Source of the DNA: a virus
Virus record (IMG/VR): IMGVR_UViG_3300046171_000252
Span: 124,001-188,000 of that record
Length of the DNA stretch: 64,000 nt
Direction: 5' to 3' (one strand)
Made by a program: the position numbers and the translations under genes. Below the pieces are notes generated by a model that was given only the letters and a program-made list of their open reading frames with translations, was not told the origin of the DNA and did not search any database. This document shows positions 15,031 to 23,298 of the stretch, one piece after another (the stretch's first letter is position 1; the number at the start of each line of letters is the position of its first letter).

Positions 15031-16257
15031 ATGAGTAACACGATATCTGAAGAACCAAATACACAACAACCAGGTGGTGCTGTTGATAAAGTAAGGAAGG
15101 CTGCGAGGCAACTTGCTTATGATGTTCGCTACAAAGTAAAGGGACAATTTAAGGATGGCCAGAAATCTGATGCCGCATCCTTGAAGCGTGCTTACATGCA
15201 GCAACTGGGTAAGTCTCCTGCTCCTGGTCCTGTCAAAGTAATGGCAAAAAAGATGCTTATTGGAGAAGCATATGATTTAGTTGATGTATCTGATACTGTC
15301 AATGAATCTGTTGTCAATGCACTTCTGAAAGTCTTTGCCAAGAAGACTCAGTTGGAAGATGCAGATGGAAATGTCGCATATGAGGTGACTGACATCGTTC
15401 AGGAGGAGATGAAGGATACGAAGTATAAAATTAGAGTTACTGATAAATCAACCGGTAAGACTTATGTCAGAATGGCAGACCGTGAAAAGATTAGTCAGTT
15501 GAGAGCAGACCCTAGAATCTCTTCTGTTGAGATGACCGGATACGGTGATTCATATGACAAACCTGTCGGTAAAGGAAAGGGTGAAGAAGAAAAGAAGGAG
15601 ACCGCAAAGGAAGAATTCATCCATGAGGTAAATGTAGAGGATGATAATCCTGATGCAAATACCAAGAAGATTGATGTAATGAAAGGTAAGAATAAAATTA
15701 TCATCAATCCAACTCAGTCTGAGGAGATGAAACCCGGAGAGGATACATCTGCAGAAAAGACCAAAGAGAGTTCTGCCGATAAGAGAATCAGAATGGTTAA
15801 GAGAAAGATTCTCCAGAGCAAGATGCAAGCAGTTCGTCAGGGTGCCGGTGCAGATATTGTTGCTCATACTGAATTAGAGGGTGAAGAAATTTCTGAGAAA
15901 GCAGGAAGCGAGTGTCCTCCCGAGTCTTCTTCCAAAAAAGAAAAAGAAGATACTGATGATTACAGAAGTATGCCTGCAAAGGTCAATATGGTTAGAAACA
16001 AATTGAGAGCAATGGGTCTCAAGATGTCGTATGAACCAGAAGGTGATATGGTTGAAGCAACTGAAGATTCATTGAAGGATCGCCGCATGGAGCGTGGTGG
16101 TGTTGGTGGCAACATTCGTTATGACAAAGCACCTAAACCTACCAACACTGCTGGTAAAAAGAAACCCTATGATGGTATGTCTGCAGTTGAAAAAGTAAAG
16201 GCAAGTATCCGTGCCAAGTACGGACAGGGTGCCATTATTGATACTAAGAAAAAGTAA
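15031..16257 (+). CDS. Putative virion structural protein, charged (408 aa)
   Basis: A Lys/Glu/Asp-rich protein with long disordered segments and short folded patches such as VNALLKVFAKKTQLEDADG (about 94-112). The C-terminus ends with KVKASIRAKYGQGAIIDTKKK. It has no enzyme motif. Position and composition match proteins annotated as structural in cyanophages. It overlaps the next gene by one base (TAATG). Confidence 0.7.
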   Translation: MSNTISEEPNTQQPGGAVDKVRKAARQLAYDVRYKVKGQFKDGQKSDAASLKRAYMQQLGKSPAPGPVKVMAKKMLIGEAYDLVDVSDTVNESVVNALLKVFAKKTQLEDADGNVAYEVTDIVQEEMKDTKYKIRVTDKSTGKTYVRMADREKISQLRADPRISSVEMTGYGDSYDKPVGKGKGEEEKKETAKEEFIHEVNVEDDNPDANTKKIDVMKGKNKIIINPTQSEEMKPGEDTSAEKTKESSADKRIRMVKRKILQSKMQAVRQGAGADIVAHTELEGEEISEKAGSECPPESSSKKEKEDTDDYRSMPAKVNMVRNKLRAMGLKMSYEPEGDMVEATEDSLKDRRMERGGVGGNIRYDKAPKPTNTAGKKKPYDGMSAVEKVKASIRAKYGQGAIIDTKKK

Positions 16258-16457
16258 TGCCTGCAGTATCACAAAAGCAACAGAAGTTCTTTGGAATAGT
16301 TCGTGCCATCCAAAAAGGAGAAATGGCACCGACGACTCCTGAGACTGCAAAGGCAGCTGCCGATATGAAGAAGAAAGATGTGAAGGACTTTGCATCTACT
16401 AAACATAAAGGTCTTCCTGAGAAAAAATCTCTCAAAGAGTTTTTGGAGAATATATAG
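16257..16457 (+). CDS. DUF3008 family small protein (66 aa)
   Basis: MPAVSQKQQKFFGIVRAIQK, then PETAKAAADMKKKDVKDFA and STKHKGLPEK match the DUF3008 pattern (MPAVSKxQQxxMG ... MKKKDxKDFASTKHKGLP). The family is found in bacteria and phages and has no known function. The basic C-terminus KSLKEFLENI recalls an amphipathic tail. Confidence 0.85.
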   Translation: MPAVSQKQQKFFGIVRAIQKGEMAPTTPETAKAAADMKKKDVKDFASTKHKGLPEKKSLKEFLENI

Positions 16458-16478
16458 TATTAGTAATTGAGATTTACC

Positions 16479-16679
16479 ATGCTTGCATTCCTATTACCAT
16501 TAGCATCCAAAATCATTAAAGATGCAGTATCTAAAATTCCAGAAAATGAAGAACTGGGTGAGAAAATGGTTGAGATCTGTCTTGTTATTCTTGCTAAGGC
16601 AGTTAAGTTGACCAAAACTGATATGGATGATCAACTTCTTGAAGTCGTAACCAAATCAATTAACGCACGTAAAGAGTAG
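16479..16679 (+). CDS. Small conserved protein (66 aa)
   Basis: The start at ATG 16479 (MLAFLLPLASKIIKDAVSKI...) is chosen over the TTG at 16467. An N-terminal hydrophobic stretch is followed by acidic helices. It could be a membrane-active or structural component; similar small proteins occur in marine T4-like phages, but function is unknown. Confidence 0.65.
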   Translation: MLAFLLPLASKIIKDAVSKIPENEELGEKMVEICLVILAKAVKLTKTDMDDQLLEVVTKSINARKE

Positions 16680-16682
16680 AAA

Positions 16683-18170
16683 ATGAACCAGAAACACATT
16701 AAGGAAGAGGGTCTGCGTGATTGGTTTGGTAAATCTAAATCAAAAGGTGGCAAAAAAGGATGGGTCAATGTCGTGACAGGAGATTCCTGTGCAAGTGACA
16801 AACCCGGTGAAGGTATTCCTAAATGTGTTTCTTCTTCTAAAAGGGCAAGTATGTCCAAGAAAGAAAGAGTTGCTGCTCAGGCAGCAAAGAGAAGAGAAGA
16901 TCCTGGTCAACAAAAGAAGTCTGGAGCATCTAAACCCACTATGGTAAAAACTGACCGTAAAGTAAGAAAAGAGGCAATGGAAGTTAATGGCGCACTTGAT
17001 GAAAATGTTTCATCTGGAAAATCACGTCTGGCTAAAATGGGTAGGGTTTCCGGAAAACCTACTGGTGCCATTACTAATACAGAAAAATCGGCAGAATTAA
17101 AAAAACAAAAAGACACAGAAAAGTCAAAGGATAAAGCAGTTGCAAATAAAGTTGATGTATCAGGAATGAGTCCTTTTGATGCAGCCAGGGTAAAGAAGAG
17201 AGCAGAATTTAAAGCAGAAAAGGAAAGATTGAGAGCACAGAAAAAAATGAGAAGAGAAGAGACTGAAGTACTTGATGAAGCAAAAGATAAGAAAGGTAAA
17301 GGCAGTGGATCTAAAGATGCCTGTTATCATAAGGTGAAGTCTCGTTATTCTGTATGGCCTTCTGCTTATGCATCTGGAGCACTTGTAAAATGTCGTAAGG
17401 TTGGTGCTGCCAACTGGGGTAATAAGAGTGAAGAGACTGAATTTGATTCTATCTCCTTCCAACAATTTCAAGAGAAGTGTTGGAAAGGTTATGAGAAGAA
17501 AGGTATGAAAAAAATGTTTGGTAAGAAATATCCAAACTGTGTTAAGAAGGAGGGATATGCACCTGGTGATGTGGATCAGAAAGTCGGTGCTGTCACTGCT
17601 ATTCCTAAGAGCGAACAGGATGCTGCCAAAGCAAGAATACTTGCAAAGACAAAGGCAAAAATGAAGAAAGAGGAAGTTGAAGAAATTGGTGAGGGTAAGT
17701 ATTCTAGTTCAGTCAGAGCCACCTATGGCGGAAAGACAGAAACTTTCCCTGTAGAGATTTATAGAAAAAAGTCAAAAAAAGCAGAGGCAAAAAAAGTAGA
17801 GGTAAAAGAAGGTGATGGCGATCCTTGCTGGGATACTCATAAACAAGTTGGCATGAAGAAGAAAGGTGGCAAGATGGTGCCTAACTGTGTGCCAAAAAAC
17901 GAGGAGGTAGAGACTCAGAATGAAGGAGCAGCATGGACAAAAAAATCCGGTAAGTCAGAATCCGGAGGACTCAATGAAAAAGGACGTAAGTCTTATGAAA
18001 GAGAAAATCCTGGTAGTGATCTAAAAGCACCATCTAAAAAGAAAGGCAACAAACGTAGAGCATCATTCTGTGCTAGAATGAAAGGTATGAAAAAGAAACT
18101 AACCTCTGCTAAAACTGCAAGAGATCCTGATAGCAGAATTAATAAGTCTCTTAGAGCTTGGAATTGCTGA
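16683..18170 (+). CDS. Modular Lys/Cys-rich virion-like protein (495 aa)
   Basis: Very basic protein built from Cys-containing modules. The N-terminal module is KEEGLRDWFGKSKSKGGKKG, then GDSCA and IPKCV. A central module is CYHKVKSRYSVWPSAYASGA ending in LVKC (DUF5872-like). Next come two motifs ending in PNCV: KCWKGYEKKGMKKMFGKKY and DPCWDTHKQVGMKKKGGK. The C-terminal module has WTKKSGKSESGGLNEKGRKS, SFCARMKGMK and RAWNC (DUF6321-like). Disordered Lys/Glu linkers join them. The composition suggests DNA condensation or internal head packing, which is inference. Confidence 0.75.
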   Translation: MNQKHIKEEGLRDWFGKSKSKGGKKGWVNVVTGDSCASDKPGEGIPKCVSSSKRASMSKKERVAAQAAKRREDPGQQKKSGASKPTMVKTDRKVRKEAMEVNGALDENVSSGKSRLAKMGRVSGKPTGAITNTEKSAELKKQKDTEKSKDKAVANKVDVSGMSPFDAARVKKRAEFKAEKERLRAQKKMRREETEVLDEAKDKKGKGSGSKDACYHKVKSRYSVWPSAYASGALVKCRKVGAANWGNKSEETEFDSISFQQFQEKCWKGYEKKGMKKMFGKKYPNCVKKEGYAPGDVDQKVGAVTAIPKSEQDAAKARILAKTKAKMKKEEVEEIGEGKYSSSVRATYGGKTETFPVEIYRKKSKKAEAKKVEVKEGDGDPCWDTHKQVGMKKKGGKMVPNCVPKNEEVETQNEGAAWTKKSGKSESGGLNEKGRKSYERENPGSDLKAPSKKKGNKRRASFCARMKGMKKKLTSAKTARDPDSRINKSLRAWNC

Positions 18171-18208
18171 CAAATAAATTTTTTGGTGAATACAAATAGT
18201 TAAATAAT

Positions 18209-18231
18209 AATTGTATAGCAACGATACAATT
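18209..18231. promoter_or_regulatory. Perfect 8-bp inverted repeat in intergenic region
   Basis: AATTGTAT (18209-18216) and ATACAATT (18224-18231) flank a 7-base loop. It follows a TTAAATAAT late-promoter-like box (18200-18208) and lies 42 bp before the next start. There is no T-run after it, so an operator or RNA hairpin is likelier than a terminator. Confidence 0.5.
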
Positions 18232-18272
18232 TAACTACACTAGATTAGAATCCAATCACATACTATAAACAT

Positions 18273-18539
18273 ATGGACGAAACTAAAGAGGTGTCTGATT
18301 TTTCTATGACCAGGAATGAATGTCCTAAGTGTGGGGCATTATGGTTAAATGGTCAGCATTATTGGGTAGGCACTGGAAAGTTGGGAGACCCTCATGATTT
18401 GGCTGGACTAGTTTGTAATAAACATGCCGATAACCAATGTATAAATCCTTGTAGGGGTTCTACTTCTGGAGATACTTGGGAGAAACGTCTTGAATTCTTA
18501 AATAAAGCACTTGAATCTTATGAGTCACCGAATAACTGA
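18273..18539 (+). CDS. Small zinc-binding-like protein (88 aa)
   Basis: MDETKEVSDFSMTRNECPKC... contains CPKC (residues 17-20) and two further Cys-rich points (LVCNKHAD and QCINPCRG), enough for a zinc site. A GTG/HYWVGTGK stretch lies between. No family is recognised. It overlaps the next small gene by 20 bp. Confidence 0.65.
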   Translation: MDETKEVSDFSMTRNECPKCGALWLNGQHYWVGTGKLGDPHDLAGLVCNKHADNQCINPCRGSTSGDTWEKRLEFLNKALESYESPNN

Positions 18540-18702
18540 AATAAAACCTGAACATTTTTTGACAAAAGAAGAATGTCAGGAAATGATTGATAAAGCAATT
18601 GACAAACACAATAAAACTGCTACAATTATTAGTGCTATTCTTGGGGGAATTCTTTTAACCTTTTATTCTCATGGAGTTCTTTCGTTAGTTGGTCGTGTTT
18701 AA
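18520..18702 (+). CDS. Small tail-anchored membrane protein (60 aa)
   Basis: ATG 18520 (MSHRITEIKPEHFLTKEECQE...) begins inside the previous gene. A helical cytoplasmic part of about 35 residues is followed by one membrane segment (TATIISAILGGILLTFYSHGV). Function is unknown; it could be holin- or spanin-like, but there is no motif to support that. Confidence 0.6.
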   Translation: MSHRITEIKPEHFLTKEECQEMIDKAIDKHNKTATIISAILGGILLTFYSHGVLSLVGRV

Positions 18703-18714
18703 TACTAAAAGTTC

Positions 18715-18746
18715 GTCATGAACTCATAACAAAAGTTGAGTATAAT
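18715..18746 (+). promoter_or_regulatory. petE upstream element: repeated motif plus TATAAT
   Basis: GTCATGAA, C, TCATAACAAAAG (18715-18735) occurs again with one mismatch at 30432-30452. Here a TATAAT box follows at 18741-18746, while no TTGACA-like -35 is present, so the motif may replace it as an activator site. It lies 43-74 bp before plastocyanin. Confidence 0.55.
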
Positions 18747-18788
18747 CACGCAAAAATATTATAGATAGTGTAGTTATTTGAGATTAAT

Positions 18789-19112
18789 ATGAAGTACTTT
18801 TTTGCACTTCTCATTACACTATTTTTTGCCATGCCAGCATGGGCAGTTGATGTCTCAATGGGTTCTGACGGAAACCTAGTATTTGAACCAAATGAGATTA
18901 CAATCTCTGCTGGTGAGACAGTTCATTTTGTAAACGAAGCATTACCTCCTCACAATATTATTGTAGAGGCTCGTCCGGATCTTTCTAGAGAAGCACTATT
19001 ATTTGCTCCCGGAGAAACACAGGATGTTGTATTTGCTGATGCAGGAGACTATAATTTCTTCTGTGGTCCTCATCAGGGAGCAGGTATGACTGGCGTCATT
19101 CACGTAAATTAA
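18789..19112 (+). CDS. petE: Plastocyanin
   Basis: A 107-residue blue copper protein. The signal peptide MKYFFALLITLFFAMPAWA is cleaved after residue 19, sending it to the thylakoid lumen or periplasm. The copper ligands are all present: His55 (PPHNI), Cys92, His95 and Met100 in FCGPHQGAGM. Plastocyanin carries electrons from cytochrome b6f to photosystem I. As a phage auxiliary gene it would keep photosynthetic electron flow going during infection alongside the D1, D2 and Hli proteins encoded here. The mature form of about 88 residues is slightly shorter than host versions. Confidence 0.95.
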   Translation: MKYFFALLITLFFAMPAWAVDVSMGSDGNLVFEPNEITISAGETVHFVNEALPPHNIIVEARPDLSREALLFAPGETQDVVFADAGDYNFFCGPHQGAGMTGVIHVN

Positions 19113-19122
19113 ATTAATTAAA

Positions 19123-19593
19123 ATGAAAGTAGGAATGATTGGGTTAGGTCGTACTGGTGAAGGTATGGCCCGCCGTATGATCGAAAAAGGAATTGAAGTT
19201 TGGGGTTATAGTAGTACTAACTATGAAAATGCCTGTGGACAATATGAAGCAGGGCACCTTAGTGGATGTGTAACTTCAATAGAGTATCTTGTCCGAGCAG
19301 TTAAAACTGATAATAAAAAATTTACTAGTGCTGGTAGAATTCCTGGCATCTTTCAGATTACACTCCCAGAGCAAAAGGCAGAAGACACACTTGATGAGTT
19401 GCTACCTTTACTTGAAGAGGGTGATATTATTATTGATCACAGCACCAGTGACATAAAAAAATGTCAGGAACTTGAAAAGTATTGTTCTAAGTTAGGTATA
19501 TCCTATATCTTCTCTGGTGTATATGGATCACCTGGTTCTATTAATGTTTGTTCAAAAATTTTTCAATCCTTATCACCAGGTAATATTAAATGA
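19123..19593 (+). CDS. gnd: 6-phosphogluconate dehydrogenase, N-terminal domain only
   Basis: A 156-residue protein matching the NADP-binding half of Gnd: GLGRTGEGMARRMIEKGIEV (residues 7-26, GxGxxG), then an FQITLPEQKAEDTLDELLP block and EEGDIIIDHSTSD where Gnd has DxGNS. The C-terminal helical substrate and dimer domain is absent; the ORF closes at TGA 19591, which overlaps the next ATG. Full-length Gnd is over 300 aa, so oxidative pentose phosphate activity is doubtful. It could be a decaying gene or a repurposed NAD(P)-binding protein. It is adjacent to petE. Confidence 0.8.
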   Translation: MKVGMIGLGRTGEGMARRMIEKGIEVWGYSSTNYENACGQYEAGHLSGCVTSIEYLVRAVKTDNKKFTSAGRIPGIFQITLPEQKAEDTLDELLPLLEEGDIIIDHSTSDIKKCQELEKYCSKLGISYIFSGVYGSPGSINVCSKIFQSLSPGNIK

Positions 19594-19721
19594 CCTTAGC
19601 TGATGTCTTACTTTTCGGATCACTACCCTTTATATGTGCCACCGCATATTTCGGGTACAGAAGAGGTGAAAATAACTATTATGAAACCGACTCCTACTCA
19701 GGAAATGGAACAGCGCATTAG
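19590..19721 (+). CDS. Small membrane protein (43 aa)
   Basis: Begins on an ATGA overlap with the truncated gnd. MTLADVLLFGSLPFICATAYFGYRR is one hydrophobic segment, followed by a short acidic/polar tail. It overlaps the next gene by 41 bp in another frame. Function is unknown. Confidence 0.55.
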   Translation: MTLADVLLFGSLPFICATAYFGYRRGENNYYETDSYSGNGTAH

Positions 19722-19902
19722 AATGCGATTTGCATTCGCAATGTCTTCCTTTGGTAGAATGTTCATGCCAAATAAAATCACACATGAGATGAGAGCACTT
19801 TGTAATGAATGGTCTATGATTGAAGAGCAACCACCTCAAGGTGATTTATATAAAGTAGATAGATATTTTTTGGAATTGTGGAAAAGTCGTGGTGAAGACT
19901 AA
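19681..19902 (+). CDS. Hypothetical protein (73 aa)
   Basis: ATG 19681 (MKPTPTQEMEQRIRMRFAFA...) is preferred to 19603, which would overlap the 43-aa gene entirely. The product is a helical soluble protein ending at TAA 19900-19902, shortly before a late promoter. No family is recognised. Confidence 0.65.
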   Translation: MKPTPTQEMEQRIRMRFAFAMSSFGRMFMPNKITHEMRALCNEWSMIEEQPPQGDLYKVDRYFLELWKSRGED

Positions 19903-19914
19903 ACTAATTATATT

Positions 19915-19931
19915 TTATAAATATCTTTAGG
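19915..19931 (+). promoter_or_regulatory. Late-type phage promoter (TATAAATA)
   Basis: TTATAAATATCTTTA starts at 19915 and is identical to the element at 10851. It lies about 30 bp before the structural gene at 19958 and has no TTGACA-like -35, as expected for a T4-type late promoter. Confidence 0.75.
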
Positions 19932-19957
19932 AAAAGATTCTTGCGGGTACAAAAACA

Positions 19958-21052
19958 ATGTCTCTTTGGGGAAAAAATGACAATAAACTTTCAACAGGAA
20001 CAGTTTCGGTAAATCATGCTAACCGAACTGTAGTTGGAAGCGGAACAACTTTTGGAGTAGCAGGTAATGGTGTAGTTGGTGATATTATCCGATTCGGTCA
20101 ACCATTAAGTGGTGCTGATGGATATTTTGGAGAAGCAGTTATCGTATCCGTTGCCAGTACTTTATCAATTAAAATTGATTCAGTAGAAGGATTGAGTGCG
20201 CGAGATATTACCGATAAAGCTTATCAGGTGACACAATCTCCAAAATCTACTCCTACTGATGCTGCTTTTAATAAGTTTTCAAGAGCAGTTGAAGAGCGTG
20301 GTGATCTCAAAATAACAACGGCAGTCAGTGGTGATGTCGCGGTTGGTGGAACTTCTATCACTATTACGGGTGATGCATCGGCATCTAGTCTTTTAGATAG
20401 TGACGTTCTTATCATCACTCATGGTGAGAGAAGAAAGAGGAGACAATTTAGTGAAGTCTATGGTATTGTAAGTGGTGGAAGCACTATTCTTGTTAAGAAT
20501 GGATTGAAAGGCGTACATAATATTTACAAAACTGATGGTACGGAATATAACATTGGTGCTAGTTCTATCATCCTTAGAGAGGCACTTTTCCGTACTGCTT
20601 TTGATGGTGGCATCGATGGAGCACATATAGACGAACTTTCTGTAGGTGATACATTTACTGCTGGAACCAACTCCATTGGAATTGGAACCATAAACGATAG
20701 AACTGAAACGAGTGCTACGGTTGTATTAAATACTGGTCTTACACAAAAAATTGATGCAAGTATTTTTGGAGCAAAAGTCACTATAAAGAGGGGAGCACTT
20801 AGTGGTTCCTTAGTTGAAGTTCGTGGTAAAGAAACTGTATCAGGTGATGAGACACAAGTTCTTGGTGTTTCAACTGATGGTACTGCACATGCTAATGGCA
20901 GTGCTTGGGAAGTTCCTCATGCTGGATGGGTGGGTGTTACGACATACATGGACATGCATGGAAATCTAAGAGTTAAGAAAGAAACTCTTGTTGCCATGTC
21001 TGGCATTGCAACTGGTAATGCACCAATCTACGATTCGAACCCATTTGCATAA
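19958..21052 (+). CDS. Virion structural protein (364 aa)
   Basis: MSLWGKNDNKLSTGTVSVNHANRTVVGSGTTFG is the start of a beta-rich, Gly/Thr/Ser-rich protein typical of cyanophage structural proteins. It has repeated short beta segments of the G-T-S-I-T-I-T-G and V-G-D-T-F-T-A-G kind. It has no enzymatic motif and is transcribed from a late promoter. I cannot say whether it belongs to head or tail. Confidence 0.8.
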   Translation: MSLWGKNDNKLSTGTVSVNHANRTVVGSGTTFGVAGNGVVGDIIRFGQPLSGADGYFGEAVIVSVASTLSIKIDSVEGLSARDITDKAYQVTQSPKSTPTDAAFNKFSRAVEERGDLKITTAVSGDVAVGGTSITITGDASASSLLDSDVLIITHGERRKRRQFSEVYGIVSGGSTILVKNGLKGVHNIYKTDGTEYNIGASSIILREALFRTAFDGGIDGAHIDELSVGDTFTAGTNSIGIGTINDRTETSATVVLNTGLTQKIDASIFGAKVTIKRGALSGSLVEVRGKETVSGDETQVLGVSTDGTAHANGSAWEVPHAGWVGVTTYMDMHGNLRVKKETLVAMSGIATGNAPIYDSNPFA

Positions 21053-21068
21053 TTTGTAATAATATAAT

Positions 21069-21440
21069 ATGAGATTTGATGAATTGAACGAAAGTAATTA
21101 TTTACTTTTTGCTATAAAATTTTATAACAACCCTCAATCTGTTACTAGAGAAGATTTTGAGGATGATTTGAAGCGAATAAAATATATTAAAAGACTTCTG
21201 AAACGGTATAAAAATACTGGTGAATTAAAAATTCATCTAATTTTAAATCATTTGACTGTATTGTTTAATGTATTTGATGAGGCTGCCGTGCCTCTTTTAT
21301 TTTATAACTTAGAAAGAGAACTTTGGCCTTTCATAAAAAGTTTCTTATTATATTTGAATAGATTACCAGAATACCCATACACTGAAATAAATAGTATACA
21401 AGAAGATCTAAATTGTTTATCATCTCTTAATTCGGTCTAA
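21069..21440 (+). CDS. Conserved hypothetical protein (123 aa)
   Basis: MRFDELNESNYLLFAIKFYNNPQSVTREDFEDDLKRIKYIKRLL... is all helical, with no recognised enzyme motif. Similar small proteins sit next to structural genes in marine T4-like phages, by my recollection, without a function. The stop overlaps the next start by one base (TAATG). Confidence 0.75.
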   Translation: MRFDELNESNYLLFAIKFYNNPQSVTREDFEDDLKRIKYIKRLLKRYKNTGELKIHLILNHLTVLFNVFDEAAVPLLFYNLERELWPFIKSFLLYLNRLPEYPYTEINSIQEDLNCLSSLNSV

Positions 21441-21934
21441 TGGATAAAGTAGATACACTCATTACTAAAATTAGACAACTTAGAGAAGCAGCACCTACTA
21501 ACTCTACTGGTGCTGGAATTGCTAGGTTTGATAAATTTCTATTTCCCATTGATGATGATACTTTAACTCAAGACTACCAAACTCCTGCTGAGGTTGGATT
21601 AGCAAAGGATGAGTTCATGGGTGTATATCCTGTTATGAAGTTGCAACTCAATAAGAGTAGTGACGGACCTTCAATTGATTCTATGGTAGATGCGTCAAAG
21701 GAGTATATGAACGTGATAGATGATAGAAGACTTAGTAATATTATGAATTTGTCCAGATCAATTAAAGAAGAGGTTGCAGCAGCACCTACGAATAATGTTG
21801 GTGGTGGTGCAATTGCCGGAACTGCACCTGCCGGTGATGATCCTCCGGTTAGGTTAAAGAAGAAAAGAAAACCAACACCAATTGGTCGCTATGGAACCCG
21901 TAGAACCTGGATGCAAAATCTCAGAAATGGATAA
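21440..21934 (+). CDS. Putative virion protein with repeated PTN/G motif (164 aa)
   Basis: The product carries two copies of an A-P-T-N-x-x-G-x-G-x-I-A motif: AAPTNSTGAGIAR (near residue 17) and AAPTNNVGGGAIAG (near residue 113). It ends in a basic KKKRKPTPIGRYGTRRTWMQ tail. Such motifs recur in structural proteins of marine myoviruses. It overlaps the next gene by 8 bp. Confidence 0.7.
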   Translation: MDKVDTLITKIRQLREAAPTNSTGAGIARFDKFLFPIDDDTLTQDYQTPAEVGLAKDEFMGVYPVMKLQLNKSSDGPSIDSMVDASKEYMNVIDDRRLSNIMNLSRSIKEEVAAAPTNNVGGGAIAGTAPAGDDPPVRLKKKRKPTPIGRYGTRRTWMQNLRNG

Positions 21935-22313
21935 AGATAGCGTTAATTCAGCAATACTAGAAAGAGTTGAGAGAGTTGTAGAAGCACTGCAAGATAACTC
22001 CATCAAGATGGGTGAGTTATTAGCAGTTCATAATGAGAAATTAGATAAGCAAGATCGTATTGATGCAGTTCTCTTTGAGAAAATAGAATCCTTGCATAAG
22101 GATATGGATCGTGCCACGGATGAAATAAAGAAAGGATGTGAAAGGGATATAAGAAAGATTGATGATCGTCTTCGTCTTATGGAAAAGAAGATGTGGAGCA
22201 TTGCTGGTTCTCTCATTGTAATATCATTTTTGGTTAGCGTGCCGGGTCAAAGAATTATGGCAAACGTCTTGACACCAAACGCATCACCGACTATAATAAG
22301 AGAAGCAAAATAG
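21927..22313 (+). CDS. Coiled-coil membrane-anchored protein (128 aa)
   Basis: ATG 21927 (MDKDSVNSAILERVERVVEAL...) is chosen over 21882. Residues about 5-95 are a heptad-rich coiled coil. A membrane segment follows (MWSIAGSLIVISFLVSV, near residue 95-111) with a short tail. The topology resembles spanin-like, holin-like or membrane-tethering proteins, but no family match is claimed. Confidence 0.7.
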   Translation: MDKDSVNSAILERVERVVEALQDNSIKMGELLAVHNEKLDKQDRIDAVLFEKIESLHKDMDRATDEIKKGCERDIRKIDDRLRLMEKKMWSIAGSLIVISFLVSVPGQRIMANVLTPNASPTIIREAK

Positions 22314-22326
22314 TAAATTATTTGTA

Positions 22327-23298
22327 ATGGATTTGGTTGACGCCAAATATATTGGACTAGTTTCTTCACGACTTAAGAAATTTAAGAGAATCAAGGAAAA
22401 CCTTTTTAATTTTCGTTGTCCTATTTGTGGAGACTCGCAGAAGCAAAAAAATAAAGCACGAGGATATTTCTATCGTGTAAAAAATAACGTCAACTTCAAG
22501 TGCCATAATTGTGGTGCCAGTTTATCGTTTAATAATTTTCTTAAGCAGATAGATGCGACTCTTCACAAACAATATACACTTGAGAAATTCAAAGAAGGTC
22601 ATACAGGAAAAAACTTTGTAGTTCAAGAACCTAAGTTTGAATTTACCAAACCTGTATTCAAAAAATCTCTAGGGTTGCCAAAGGCATCTTCAAGTCCTAT
22701 TTCGTCAGAATATCTCACAAAACGTGGGATAGATCCTGACAAGTTTTATTTTGCCGACAAGTTCATGGAGTGGACAAATAGTCAGAAATCAACCTTTGAT
22801 AATATCATTAGGGATGAGAATCGCATTGTAATCCCAATGTATGATGAGGATAAAAATCTTATTGGTTTTCAGGGTAGAGCACTGGGCAAATCATTCACTA
22901 AATACATCACCGTAATGTTGAATGAGGATGCACCAAAAGTATATGGACTTGACACTATTGACAAAAAATCTACCGTTTACATTACAGAAGGACCATTCGA
23001 CAGCACGTTCATTTGCAACTCAATTGCTATGTGCGGAGCTGATGTTGATGTCAGTGGTTGGGGTATTAGCAATCCTGTTTGGGTCTATGATAACGAACCA
23101 CGCAATCGAGAAATCGTCAATCGAATCAGTAGAACAATCGATAATGGCAACTCCATAGTGATTTGGCCAAATAACATAATTGAGAAAGATATTAATGATA
23201 TGGTTCTTTCTGGACATGATGTCATGTCTATGGTAAAATCAAACACCTACTCGGGTTTAGAAGCAAAAATTAAATTTAACAATTGGAAAAAAATATGA
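22327..23298 (+). CDS. 61: DNA primase, gp61
   Basis: A 323-residue DnaG-type primase of the T4 gp61 kind. The N-terminal zinc ribbon has CPIC (residues about 31-34) and CHNC (about 59-62). A TOPRIM-like core includes VYITEGPFDSTF (acidic E-G-P-x-D) and VWVYDNEP. It synthesises RNA primers for the lagging strand and works with the gp41 helicase encoded at 7.4 kb. It overlaps nrdA by 4 bp. Confidence 0.93.
   Translation: MDLVDAKYIGLVSSRLKKFKRIKENLFNFRCPICGDSQKQKNKARGYFYRVKNNVNFKCHNCGASLSFNNFLKQIDATLHKQYTLEKFKEGHTGKNFVVQEPKFEFTKPVFKKSLGLPKASSSPISSEYLTKRGIDPDKFYFADKFMEWTNSQKSTFDNIIRDENRIVIPMYDEDKNLIGFQGRALGKSFTKYITVMLNEDAPKVYGLDTIDKKSTVYITEGPFDSTFICNSIAMCGADVDVSGWGISNPVWVYDNEPRNREIVNRISRTIDNGNSIVIWPNNIIEKDINDMVLSGHDVMSMVKSNTYSGLEAKIKFNNWKKI

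Noticed and set aside
18511-18519. Earlier TTG start of the 60-aa membrane protein
   Set aside because: ATG 18520 follows closely and fits the overlap pattern; the TTG adds only three residues without a ribosome binding site.
19603-19680. Longer form of the gene ending at 19902
   Set aside because: The extension would fully overlap the coupled 43-aa gene; ATG 19681 is adequate.
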